From assembly GCF_024586455.1 (NCBI RefSeq), contig NW_026089624.1, positions 15,033,341 to 15,097,340 on the forward strand: a DNA stretch of 64,000 nt. Direction: 5' to 3'. Source of the DNA: Bactrocera neohumeralis (taxonomy: Eukaryota > Arthropoda > Insecta > Diptera > Tephritidae). Below the pieces are notes generated by a model. It was not told where the DNA came from. It ran no database searches and saw only the letters and a program-made list of their open reading frames with translations. A program made the position numbers and the translations under genes. Shown here piece after piece: positions 36,147 to 47,390 of this stretch (positions are counted from its first letter, which is position 1; every line of letters begins with the position of its first letter).

Positions 36147-36540
36147 TCACGCCTAAACGGCTGAACGGATTTTGATGAAATTTGGTATGGTGATAGATGA
36201 TAACCTAGAAATGGTCATAGGCTATAAATAATCACGCTATCGTTCTTAGGGGGTAGACAGTAGGCAGATAACTAAATTGAGTTAGTGATTTTTAGTCGTT
36301 TTTGTTTGGACTTTTGCTATTTCACGTCTAAACGGCTGAACGGATTTTGATGAAATTTAGTAGATGGTTACCTAAAAACGGATATATGTAAGATCAAAAT
36401 AATCACGTCATCGTACTTAGGGGGTAGGAAGTAGGCAGAAAACTGAATTGAGTTAGTGATTTTTTTATGGTTTTTGCAGGGAGTTTTGCTTTATCATGCC
36501 TAAACGGCTGAACGGATTTTGATGAAATTTAGTTAGGAGA
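36147..36540 (+). repeat. Helitron 5' subterminal triplicate
   Basis: The word CTAAACGGCTGAACGGATTT with TGATGAAATTTRGT recurs at about 36153, 36328 and 36500, spaced 172-175 bp. The units between also share CTTAGGGGGTAG and GAGTTAGTGATTTTT. Probably terminal duplications of the Helitron head. Confidence 0.75.
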
Positions 36541-36924
36541 TAGATAGTACTTAGTTACATTTTTATTATTAGATAGTTTAGGTAGCTGTTAGATGTAGGT
36601 ATTTTCTTAATCAATCATGCATATCTCTAGGTTTACTCAGATACGTATTATTCTTTATTTGTGTAGTCGCTTTCATTTGTTAATTCTCATTCATGTGCAT
36701 GTTCACATGTATGTAGCATATTGTTTATGCTACATGGTGTGGTATTGTTTTCAAGTGCACATGTTGTGTGACCTTGGGTTTGTTTTAATGTGTGTACATT
36801 TACAAACGGTTGCTAAAATCTATTGTAAGAACCCATGGGTTATCATATGTAAACATTTTATCCTTAGTAATGCTTGTGTTATTGTTTGTTGAATGCTATT
36901 GTTTTGCATGACAATGCATTTTAA

Positions 36925-37524
36925 GGGGTCCCGGTGGTCTAGAACGCTCAAATTAAGGGTGTTTTCTGAATTTTTAAGGTTTAAAAAAAGGGCAATCAAT
37001 TTAAAATTTTTGCAGTTTATTTATACATTTATAAAAAGTACAAAAATATTTCTTTTTAAAATTTTTAAAATATTAAAAGTGGCGCCCAAAATACCAATTT
37101 TAAAAAACTACTCCCGGTATAATACATAAAACCAAATAAATTATTACTCAGTAGGAGTGCAGCTATCGCTGGTAATACAACCACAAAATAAAATTGAAAA
37201 TTAAAAAAATTTCGCGCTTTTGAAGTTCAGATTCTGAAAACAGCTATTTTTGGTAGTAGGTGATCGTAGCCCCCGCGATAGATATTGATCTTATAAACAC
37301 CATATTAAAATTTCAAGTGATTCGGAAGGACAGTTTTTTTTATCAACGGCACGCCGAAAAAAGTAGTTTTGAGATACCGCGCGCTACCTGCTAAAACGGG
37401 TATAGAAGCTAAAATAATGTGAATATCCTTCCATAAATTTTACAGTATATTCTTAAAGGACTATACTTTCCAACCAACCAAAAAAAAAATCGATTTTTTG
37501 AAAATTCTAGACCACCGGGACCCC
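36925..37524. mobile_element. 600-bp TTAA-flanked non-autonomous element
   Basis: The 5' end is GGGGTCCCGGTGGTCTAGAA (36925-36944) and the 3' end is its exact reverse complement (37505-37524). TTAA flanks both sides (36921-36924 and 37525-37528). It lies in the noncoding 5' part of the Helitron. TTAA target use recalls piggyBac-type elements, but the terminal GGGG differs from the CCC...GGG polarity expected of piggyBac. The 78-residue frame that overlaps it is not credible. Confidence 0.8.
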
Positions 37525-37659
37525 TTAAGTATGTGTCTGTTTATGTATTTGCTTTGTACTGTCTCAGCATTGGTGCAGATAAGCCTGTTGAATTTATTTG
37601 AACATAGTTTTTTAGGTTCAATACGTTATTGATTGATTTAGATATATAGGCAGAGCTCG

Positions 37660-40600
37660 AACTGCAAAAGTTGCTAGAAGCAAAGAATCTGAAGAGCAGC
37701 CTCAGACGCGTCAGATGTTAGATTCTCAGCGCCACGCATCTCAAAGGGCCTCTGAGACGTTTACGCAGGCTCAGGCCCGTCAGACCCTGGATGCTGAACG
37801 CCACGCATCTCAAAGAGCTTCTGAGACAGTGGAACAGACTCAGACACGTCGAGTTTTAGATGCCGAACGTCACGCGCAATTGATTGCGAAGATTCACAAA
37901 GACGGCGTCTTTTAAATGCTGAACGGCACACAGAAAGAAGACGTACGTTTTCAATGAGTACGTGGAAGGCATTTAATGGTGCCACTTTTGAGTATGACCC
38001 TTTGGTCGACTATGTTAATCACCGATTGGTTATCATTGAGAGAATGGAAAAAAATGTAGATATTGTGAAGCACTGAAATAGAAAGAAGAAACTCCAGGTA
38101 TGTGCTGTTCTGGTGGAAAGGTTAAAATTCCATTACTTGGCGAGCCAGAGGAACCTCTTAAATCTTTACTTTTATTTTTATACGACAGTAACGAATCGCG
38201 CCGGTTTTTAAGCAGGATTAGAAATTCTTGCTTTCAGATGACGTCATTTGGTGTAGATAAAGAGGTCATAATGCTTGGATTTTCACCTACTTTTACCATC
38301 CAAGGACAGGTGTATCACAGGATTGGTTCCTTACTTCCCGCAAATAATGAACAACCAAAGTTTTTGCAACTTTAGTTCATGGGCGAAGAAGAAAACGAAG
38401 CTGATTGCAGGTGTCAAAATATACAAGGAATCGAAAGGGATACTGTTTTAAAATCCAGAGAATGTTGCATGAACATAATCGCCTTATCAATACTTTCAAA
38501 ACAGCACTAGAAGGAATGTCGGGAGATGATTATAGGTTGGTGATGCACCCCGATCGCACACCAAGGGGGGAACATGAAAGACGGTATAATGCACCGTTAA
38601 TAAATGAAGTCGTAGCCATGGTTACAGGCGTACAGTTTGCTTCCCGTGATATAGTTTTACAGGCCCGAGATGACACATTAACCAGGGTGCCTGATACTTA
38701 TGTATAAATTTTATGATGCGTTGCAATATCCGATCATATTTAGTAAGGGACAAGAGGGGTACCGCTTTCAAGTTCCTCAAATTAATCTTGTAACAGGCCT
38801 TCCCTTGCATAACAAAAAGGTTTCATGCATGGATTTTTACGCCTATAACATGATGATACGATAAAAAGCCTTTAACATTTTTCAAAGATGCAAGCAACTG
38901 GCCAATCAGTTTTGCGTTGACATGTACGTTAAAGTTGAAAGCGAGAGGTTACGGTACATATCATTAAATTAAACTAAACTAAGAGCAGAGAATTACATCC
39001 ATCTTCAAGACGCTGTGGCAAATTACGCCAATTTAAATCCAAATGATCATTTTACCGTCTTCATTTGTAAATAGCCCGCGGTACTTACACGAATATACTC
39101 AGGACGCGTTTGTTTATGTGCGTCCACATGGTCGCCCTGACTTATTCGTCACCTTTACTTGCAACACAGCCTGGCCCGAAATAGTCAATGAGTTGATGCC
39201 GGGGCAAAGCGCAATAGATAGACATGATGTAGTCGCAAGAGTTCTTAGACTAAAAGTTAAAAAACTAATGGATGTGATTAATAAAGGTCGAGTGTTCGGA
39301 GAAGCGCGCTGCTTTATGTACTCTGTCGAATGGCAGAAAAGTGGACTGCCACATGTCCATATATTGTTGTGGTTAAAAGATAAGTTACGACCCGATCAAA
39401 TAGATAACATAATCAGCGCTAAAATTCCGGATCCAAACATTGACAGGACTCTCCATGACATTATTGTAAAAAATATGATTCACGGCCCAAGCGGACCCGA
39501 AAATCCACAGAGCCCCTGCATGAAAGACGGAAAATGCACAAAAAAATTTCCTCGCAAGTAAGTGAAAGAGACCGTTCACAACGACCACGGATACCCGCAG
39601 TAACGTAGAAGAGCGCCAGCAGACGGTGGTCGAACAGCAACCATGAAACTCCGAAATGGTAGCGACGTTACTGTTGATAATAGTTGGGTAGTCCCCTATT
39701 CACCACTTTTATCAAAAATGTTTAACGCCCACATAAATGTTGAGGCATGCGGTTCAGTATATATATCAAGCTATTTTCAATTTTAGAAATACTGATCTTG
39801 CGAATCCCGTAGATGAGGTACGAACTTAGCAGCAACGAAGCCGTGTGGCGTCTGTTAGGATTTCCGTTGCACGAAAGGCATCCCACCGTGATACATCTCA
39901 GCGTGCATTTAGAAAATGGTGAACGCGTTTATTTTAATGATCACAATTTCCACGAACAAATAACTACTCCGCCAAAAATCACTCTCACTGCTTTTTTATC
40001 TTTGTATCAGAGATCAGATTGCAAAAACTCTTCATTATGTCGAGGTGCCGAGGTATTATACTTGGGATGCAAACTTAGAAACGTCGCATTCAAGGTACTT
40101 CTGTTCAGGATTGGCCTGGCGTCAAACCTGGAGATGCTTTAGGACGAGTTTATACAGTTCATATTAATAACATGGAATGTTTTTGTCTACGGATGCTTTT
40201 ACACCACGAGCGCGGACCTACCTCTTTCAATGATCTAAAAAAATATAACACACAAGATTATTCTACATTTCGAGAGGCATGTGAGGCAAGAGGATTACTG
40301 GAGAATGATAACCATTGGGATGTGACACTGGAAGAAGCTGCTTAATGTAGATCAGCAGGCAAGATGAGAGAGCGTTTTGCTGTATTAGTAGCGACATGTG
40401 GTCTTTCAAATCCTCAACAATTGTGGGATAAATACAAAAATTAAATGATGGACGATATATTGCACAGATTACAAGAGCGAAATCCCAATGTCACGTACAG
40501 TGATTTAATTTACAATGAGGATCTGACAAAAATGGAAGACCAGATTAAAACAATTTCTGGAAATGATTTATCAGATTATGGAATGAACAGACCATAGAGA

Positions 40601-41860
40601 ACCTAGGAAATCAGTAGCGATTTAATACGGGAACTAGATTACGATACTGCTTCCTTACAACAACAATTAACAGAGTCTGTTCCACGTTTGAACCCAGAAC
40701 AGAGGTTAGTATTTGACAATGTTGTCAAAAAAATCGAAGATGGCGAAGGTGGTTTGTTATTTGCCAGTCTGTAATATAAGTAAAAACAGCGAGCGTGGAC
40801 GTATGTTGCATCAATGTAAATTATTAGTTTGGGATGAGTGTACCATGTCCCACAAAAGAGCAATTGAAGCTCCAGATCGGACTTTGAAAAACATCAAGAG
40901 TAATCTAAATATAATGGGGGGATGGTGGTACTTTTAGCGGGCGATTTTAGACAGACTTTGCCGGTTATCACTAAAGGCACCCCTGCAGATGAAATAAATG
41001 CGTGTTTAAAAGCGTCAACGTTATGGGTGCACGTAACAACGTTTAGTCTGTCTACAAATATGAGAGTGCAACTACACAATGATGTACAATCTGGACAATA
41101 TGCTGCTGCTCTTCTTAAAATTGGAGAAGATCGTATGGCAAAGGATGGTAATGGACATTGGATCGTGAATTCTGCAATGTTATGCATAATACAGATGATC
41201 TAAATAACTTCGCCTATAGCGTACTGCTAACTAAATGAGGAATAGAGAATGGTTATGTGAAAGAGCAATTTTAGCGCCGACGAATGAAATGGTGGGACAA
41301 ATAAACGAGCAAATTATGTCACGCGTGGGAGGTGATATTGTTGAGTTTTTCTCTGTAGACACTGTAATGGATACTGAACAAGTAACATCATACCCTGTAG
41401 AATTTCTTAATTCTTTAGAACTGTCGGGAGTACCTCCAAACAAACTGTGGCTGAAAGAAGGCGTTCCTGTCCTTTTGGTGCGGAATTTAGATGCACCAAG
41501 ACTGTTTGCACACGGTTGCAAATAACACACCTCGGTCGCAATATTGTAAAAGCAATCAATATGACTGGAATGGCAAAAGGAGAGAATGTTTTAATCCCCC
41601 GTATACTCATAATTCCGACAGATTTGCTATTACAGTTTAAGAGATTACAGTTTCCGCTGAAAATCGCATTCGCTATGACGATAAATAAAGCTCAGGGGCA
41701 AACATTAAAAGTAGCCGGCATTAATTTAGAAAATATCTGTTTTTCTCAAGGACAATTATACGTGGCTTGCTCACGTGTTTCAAGTCCACAGAATCTCCAT
41801 GTGTTGGCCAGAGAGGGAAAAACAAAGAACATAGTTTACAAAAATGTACTACAGTAATAA
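37660..41860 (+). pseudogene. Helitron Rep-helicase gene, multiply broken
   Basis: Rolling-circle replicase plus PIF1-type helicase, in order. 37715-37915 holds ERHASQRASET-type repeats. 38100-38707 is the N-terminal domain. 39043-39561 is the Rep domain with the HUH-type motif LPHVHILLWL. At about 39690-39790 the region of the catalytic tyrosines (AHINVEACGSVYISS) ends in a stop, so the Y2 motif is lost. 39813-40142 is the SNEAVWRLLGFPLHERHP block. 40640-41200 starts the helicase, LNPEQRLVFDNV, but jumps from GGLLF to NISKNSERGRML, so Walker A (GGTGKT) is deleted; WDECTMSHK and LLAGDFRQTLPV remain. 41235-41860 holds GVPVLLVRNLDAPRL, a frameshift near 41500, then MTINKAQGQTLKVAG and LYVACSRV. 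Dead. Confidence 0.85.
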
Positions 41861-42197
41861 GGCCTCTTATTTTTAGCTTCCAACATTATTATACTACTTA
41901 CATTAAGTTAGTACTTCCTACGCAGACGATTTTGCGGATGTCACGCTGTCTAACATCGGGGGTTGGCAGGTAGGTAGTTAGTGATATTTTAAACCAATTT
42001 ACATTATTTACTTTTTATATTTACTAAGGAAACATTCGGAGCTATCCATTATGTGCTTAGGTTGCTTTTGAAGAAATTTTGATGGGAAGTTGAGGACCGG
42101 AACACGATAGTGGGACATTGTTGCAGGGGGCTTACAGCCGGGAGAAAACGAAAAATCTTATGCGGACGAAGTCGCGGGTAAAAGCTAGTATGTACAT

Positions 42198-42650
42198 TAG
42201 GGCGGGTCGATTTAAAAATCGCCCATTGCTCTATGAAAATCGTATTCTAGGGATCAAAATAAGATACTTTGCCGAAGGAACCATACCTCTAATACGAATT
42301 TTGATGTCCCCCAATTTGGGTCCAACTTTTGGGTAGGGGCAAATTTTGAAAAATCCCACTTTGACCCATTTAGAGTGCTCCAATCGAGTCCAAATGTATG
42401 ACCGATCCCCACTAACTTTGGACGGCCGATCCACCCATGCCAGTGGCACACCCCCTGGAACTCCCCTGGGGTGTTCCCCATACAATCATTTCAAAAAATC
42501 ACCATTTTTGGTGATTTACTGGAAAAAATCAGCTAAATTGCTATGCATTTTCTTTATTTTTATTTATTTATTTATAATAATATCTATTTTTTCTCTTAAG
42601 AATTGTATTTAGTCAGAACATATGTAAATGAAAAAAATTAATTTAAGTGA
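42198..42650. repeat. left inverted repeat arm (~453 bp)
   Basis: Pairs with 45053-45486. Shared landmarks are CATTGCTCTATGAAAATCGT, CCCCCAATTTGGGTCCAAC, GGCACACCCCCTGGAACTCC, the palindrome AAATCACCATTTTTGGTGATT and ATATGTAAATGAAAAAAATT. The left arm has the extra piece ACCGATCCCCACTAACTTTG and following bases, not present on the right. Confidence 0.85.
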
Positions 42651-45027
42651 TGATCTTAAACTAACAATAGACAAGAAACAATTATGTTTGCCCGAAGATC
42701 AATTCTGAATTGATTGGTTACGTAGGACTGGAACATGAAACCGCTGAATGCAAAACAACCAAATAAAATGGTTTCTTCAACGATAAAAATATATCACTGG
42801 ATACATTAATTGGAATATGCACTGACGGTGAGCCAACAAACACTGGCCCACGCGGTGGAATTATACGACGATTCGAATTGCTGTTAAAAAGACCATTGCA
42901 TTGGTTTGTTTGCCTTCTACACTTCAACGAACTTCCGTTTCGGGCATTTGTTTGAAGCTTTGGATAAATCAACCAGATCGGCAACCGGAAAACTGAGCCG
43001 TCAAATCGAAACTTGTGAAACTCTTCCTGTAAGTTATTGCTATCACTCCTTTATTATGATTGTCAACCATTTTTATACTCTCGCAACAATGTTGCTAAGG
43101 AGAGTATTATAGTTTTGTTCACATAACGGTTGTTTGTAAGTCCTAAAACTAAAAGAGTCAGATATGGGGTTATATATACCAAAGTGATTAGGGTGACGAG
43201 TAGAGTTGAAATCCGGATGTCTGTCTGTCCGTCCGTCCGTCTGTCCGTCCGTCCGTGCAAGCTGTAACTTGAGTAAAAATTGAGATGTCATGATGAAACT
43301 TGGTACACGTATTCCTTGGCTCCATAAGAAGGTTAAGTTCGAAGATGGGCAAAATCGGCCCACTGCCACGCCCACAAAATGGCGGAAACCGAAAACCTAT
43401 AAAGTGTCATAACTAAGCCATAAATAAAGATATTAAAGTGAAATTTGGCACAAAGGATCGCATTAGGGAGGGGCGTATTTGGACGCAGTTTTTTTGGAAA
43501 AGTGGGCGCGGCCCCGCCCCCTACTAAGTTTTTTGTATATATCTCAGAAACTACTATAGCTATGTCAACCAAACTCTACAGAGTCGTTTTCTTCAGGCAT
43601 TTCTATATACAGTTCAAAAATGGAAGAAATCGGATAATAACCACGCTCACCTCCCATACAAAGGTTAAGTTGAAAATCACTAAAAGTCCGTTAACCGACT
43701 AACAAAAAACGTCAGAAACACTAAATTTTACGGAAGAAATGGCAGAAGAAAGCTGCACCCAGGCTTTTTTTAAAAATTGAAAATGGGCGTGGCCTCGCCC
43801 ACTTATGGACCAAAAACCATATCTCAACTACTAGACCGATTTCAATGAAATTCGGTATATAATATTTTCTTAACACCCTGATGACACGTACGAAATATGG
43901 GTGAAATCGGTTCACAACCACGCCTTCATCCAATATAACGCTATTTGGAATTCTATCTGATGCCTTCTCTGTATAATATATCTATACATTAGGAACCAAT
44001 GACGATAGCGGAATAAAACTTTACAAAAACACGGTATTTGAAAAATATATAAATGACGTATAATGAAATCTCGATTATCACTTTATCATGCGAGAGTATA
44101 AAATGTTCGGTGACACCCGAACTTAGCCCTTCCTTAGTTGTTAATTATTTTATTATTATATATTTTTAGGCGGTGGACGGCTTCCAGAAAATTGAGTTGC
44201 AAAATATGCCCCCTGCTCCAGAAAAATAAGAATTTTCCACCGATTCGAAGTACTTATACGACATGGCCCATGCAATTTCTAGCGGCGTGGTTCCGGTGGA
44301 TCTGGCTAACATCAAACCAGGGAAAATTGTACATTCTCGGTGGCTCACCAAGGCCGCTAGATTATTGCGATTATATGTGACAACGGAAAATCCAGATGCA
44401 AATTTAAGAATTCTGGTTGAATTTATAATTAAATGTTATGTGCCAATGTACTTCAATATCAAGTATTACAGCTCTGTCGTGTACGGCAGTGCATTATTTT
44501 TCAAGTTCATTGGTTGGTCACGATTTGAAGAACCTCGTTTACGCAAAATTTTCAGCCAAGTAAATAATGATAATTCATATTATGCGCATTCGGAAAATAT
44601 CTTGTTATCAATGTTGTTTGCTGATAGGAAAGAAAAGCGCGACTGTGCCATCAAGAAAATTCTGCTCTATCGAACCGATGTTGACGAGACAATGGTACTT
44701 AGAGTTTATAAAAAACCAGATATAAACTTTAATTGCACAAGTTATACGGAAATGATCAATTTGAATGATATAAATATCGTATTTGAACCACCATTCACGC
44801 GAAGCATTCCGTACGATACATTGAAAGAATATTTAAATCAGGATGATCCACCGTTTAATGATCCAAAAATTCCATCACACATACAAGGAACGGAACGACA
44901 TGTTCAATTGCTAGCTAGCGTTTCCAAACGGGTTATACCGGAAAATGTAGAGGCTGTTATGGCGACGACATTAGAGAGCCGTGCGCAATTGTCCAGACTT
45001 GAAAGTAAAAAAGACTTCAACCAATAA
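42651..45027 (+). pseudogene. unnamed transposase-like gene, two exons, broken
   Basis: Exon 1 (about 42651-43028) reads ISLDTLIGICTDGEPTNTGP, then LLLKRPLHWFVCLLHFNELP and, after a 1-base frameshift near 42940, RHLFEALDKSTRSATGKL. A canonical intron follows (CCT|GTAAGT at 43029; TTTTTAG ending 44169), phase 0. Exon 2 (44170-45027) reads VDGFQKIELQNMPPAP, a stop at 44227-44229, then MAHAISSGVVPVDLANIKPG, RWLTKAARLLRLYVTT, CYVPMYFNIK and TERHVQLLASVSK before the stop codon. The order TDG....NTG, C-x2-H-x-NE, then a C-terminal ER-V is a pattern I have seen in uncharacterised arthropod proteins. TDG and C..H resemble the Asp and C/D-x2-H motifs of hAT- and P-type DDE enzymes. At least one earlier stop (TAA near 42775) and a frameshift in exon 1 break it; N-terminal domain not visible. 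Confidence 0.7.
43071..44141 (-). repeat. R1 dispersed repeat, 1.07 kb, inside an intron
   Basis: Reverse-orientation copy matching 17101-18172 in length and ends: it starts TTTTATACTCTCGCAACAAT, includes the GTCTGTCTGTCCGTCCGTCC array at about 43217-43255 and ends GAACTTAGCCCTTCCTTAGT. The copy lies between the GTAAGT donor and TTTTTAG acceptor of the unnamed transposase gene, so its insertion need not have interrupted coding. Confidence 0.8.
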
Positions 45028-45052
45028 TTTTTATTAATTTCTTTTCTATAAC

Positions 45053-45486
45053 TCATTTAAATTAATTTTTTTCATTTACATATGTTCTGACTAAATAAAT
45101 TTCTTAAGAGAAAAAATAGATATTTTTATAAATAAATAAAAAAAAATTAAGAAAAAACATAGCAATTTAGCTGATTTTTTCCAGTAAATCACCAAAAATG
45201 GTGATTTTTTGAAATTATTGTATGGAGAACCCCCAGGGGAGTTCCAGGGGGTGTGCCACTGGCATGGGTGGTCATACATTTGGACTCGATTGGAGCACTC
45301 TAAATGGGTCAAAGTGGGATTTTTCAAAATTTGCCCCTACCCAAAAGTTGGACCCAAATTGGGGGACATCAAAATTCGTTTCAGAGGTATGGTTCCTTCG
45401 GCAAAGTATCTTATTTGGATCCCTAGAATATGATTTTCATAGAGCAATGGGCGATTTTTTGCTTACCCACAAATCGACCTGGCCTA
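45053..45486. repeat. right inverted repeat arm (~434 bp)
   Basis: Reverse-complement partner of 42198-42650. It is missing the 36-bp ACCGATCCCCACTAACTTTG stretch and carries extra GTGGGTAAGCA-like bases near its outer end. The inner edge is AATTAATTTTTTTCATTTAC at about 45060. Confidence 0.85.
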
Positions 45487-45494
45487 ATGTACAT

Positions 45495-45766
45495 ATATAA
45501 TATAACAACTATTGGTATGTTTCACACTAGGTGAGGTAAATGTACTCATTTTGGTAATTAACGCTGCAAAGTCTTAATAAATATTAAACATGAATTTGAT
45601 CTCATTTAAAAAACATTTTATTTTCGTACATACATATGTATATGCATATGGGGTTTTTTATACCTATTATTATAACAAAACTGAACCATTTGAACCGAAC
45701 TGCGGTGCTTTCTAAGTGGTTCGAACCACTGAACTGAACCGAGTCGATTTTTGCAGCCCTGGGAGT
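45495..45766 (-). repeat. AT-rich spacer and solo hAT-type end
   Basis: AT-rich to 45680. Read on the minus strand, 45762 down to 45680 starts CAGGGCTGCAAAAATCGACT and continues CGGTTCAGTTCAGTGG. A CAGGG start with repeated GTTCAGT words is like the end of a hAT element. No second end was found. Confidence 0.4.
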
Positions 45767-47390
45767 TTTTCAACTGAGCCAAGCTAGCAGAAAACGAGGA
45801 CTTCTGGAAGAAGTATTAAGATGTCCTGAGGGAATACAAAAAGTTGGTGCGCAGGACAAGACAAAAATCCTGGATGAAATTTGTGGCAGCTTTAAAAAGG
45901 CCCACGATGTGGTAAAGCTCAGGAAACTATTATCTAAAAGCAGGAATAATGGGATGCCCAACTCTCCTGTCACTGGAAATGTGAGAGCCGCTTACCTACC
46001 GAACTTTGACAGTTGACTGGATTGGGTAGGTTTTGACGTTTTGCAATTGGAATGACTGGAACGGCCAGATTGAAATTATACCAAAATATATGTGAACGGA
46101 GAAATTTGTTGCCGCCGTTCAAGATCGTTAATAAAAATTTAAAACAATAAAAATCAAAGAAAATGCGAAATTTAAACATATTTCATGAAACGTTTTGTAA
46201 TTTGATGCATAATAGAAATCGTTTTCTATTACAAATGATTAAAAACATTCATTAATTGACAACTAACAGGCTTAATTCACCTTATTAAGTATTGAAAGAT
46301 CGAAAGTCAATTGTTTTAATATATCATAAAATCATAAAAAAGGATTTAAGTGGTTTCGCCATATATTAAAAGTCCAATATATAATAATTTGCAATCGTAA
46401 TAAACGTTGTGCGTTTTAATTTAAATGCCCAAAAATTCTTATTTTGTTCGATGTGGCCACAATGGAAAATGTTATAAAAAACGCTTATTTTGAGGCGCTC
46501 TCACACTGGAATAAGTTGGGCATCCCATTATTCCTGTCTAAAAGCCTCGCCTCTCTCAGTCTAATTCGCAAGAGCTGCGGAGAGCGAAGAGACAACTGTG
46601 AGGACTCAATAGAAGACCTAGTCAGCGTGCACTTTTCTTGCTGTAAGGAATAAGTCTAGGTAAGTCCCAGCTGAATACTGATGAAAACTTTCTCGAAAAC
46701 ATCATTGCGGATAATAAAATAAAATGGGCAATCCGATTCTTCGATGCATACAAATCTCCCCTGCGGGTCTGGAGTTGAAGCCAGAAATAGCGGATATTCT
46801 TGTATTCACAAGAAAATGCAAAATCTCTCCATGGAGGTAACCTTCGGTAAATGTGACACAACTCTCTCTCATGGACCGCACCAAGCACCTTGGGAAAGCG
46901 TTGGACAGCAAACTGCCGCGCCACTGAAGTATATTTCAAGCAAAGGTCTTTGTTATTGCGAAAGCCGCGAAGCTAGCCTCTCTTAGAGACAACTCCAGAG
47001 TCAACATTTATGTGGGCAACATTGTCTATACGACTATCTGGACAGAAGCATGGTAAGGAAAATCAAAACACGTTGGAACAAGTGTACAACGGTAGACCAG
47101 AAGTACACAAAATTCCTACTGACACTGGATAGAATGGACTGCAGAAACAAGATCGGAATACACGCTGGTTACTAACACGCGGCGGCACACGATTGCATAA
47201 TGGGGCTGACAAATTGAGAAGAACGGTCACAGAGTCTATTGAAATTCACGTCAAGCCCAGGTATCATAAAGGATGACTTCTCTTCATGGGCCTCACAGCG
47301 GAACTTCATCTGATATAACAAAATACCAAACTAGTATCTACGTGGGTCATTAGCCAACTAGACTGACCTAACCTAATTATTTGGGTTTTA
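45766..47390 (+). pseudogene. LINE ORF2 fragments, rearranged
   Basis: Plus-strand pieces. 45795-45975 reads KNEDFWKKY, RREYKKLVRRTRQKSWMKF and KAHDVVKLRKLLSKS, the linker before reverse transcriptase. 46700-46850 reads KWAIRFFDAYKSP, then a PEIL-type RT block 1. Later pieces are LPSVNVTQLSL-like at about 46830, then AKAAKLASLRDNSRVNIYV near 46965, and NKIGIHAGY near 47150. The end near 47365-47385 reads GACTGACCTAACCTAATT, a LINE-like tail. The interval 46000-46440 between the first two pieces is AT-rich and unidentified, and 46480-46560 may be inverted relative to the rest. Clade uncertain (RNase H-bearing or R1-like). Confidence 0.55.

Larger units (their letters stand above)
36096..42188 (+). 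mobile_element. Helitron, 6.1 kb, end-to-end but inactivated
   Basis: The 5' end is TCCATATTAATATTATAAAT at 36096, preceded by A. The 3' end is AAAGCTAG at 42181-42188 followed by T, after the words CGGACGAAGTCGCGGG. A TC start, CTAG end, insertion between A and T and no target duplication fit Helitrons, and this 5' word with CTGTCTGTCTG is typical of insect Helitrons (recalled, not searched). The interior, 37660-41860, encodes a broken Rep-helicase. The 5' subterminal part has three copies of a roughly 173-bp repeat at 36147, 36322 and 36494. A 600-bp TTAA-flanked element is nested at 36925-37524. Confidence 0.85.
42198..45486 (+). mobile_element. DNA transposon with ~430-450-bp inverted repeats
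   Basis: Ends: TAGGGCGGGTCGATTT at 42198 and AAATCGACCTGGCCTA ending 45486. Inverted arms about 42198-42650 and 45053-45486 stay similar over their whole length; a 36-bp stretch of the left arm is absent on the right and a 13-bp stretch of the right on the left. Both ends carry the 8-mer ATGTACAT outside them (42190-42197; 45487-45494). The 8-bp duplication and TAGGG start resemble hAT elements; the 8-mer is palindromic, so it might instead be part of the inverted repeats. The interior carries an intron-containing gene of an unnamed transposase-like family and, in the intron, an R1 repeat. It adjoins the Helitron with a single base between. Confidence 0.85.

Noticed and set aside
36893..37129. 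78-residue frame at the edge of the TTAA-flanked element
   Set aside because: It spans the border of two elements and is low complexity.
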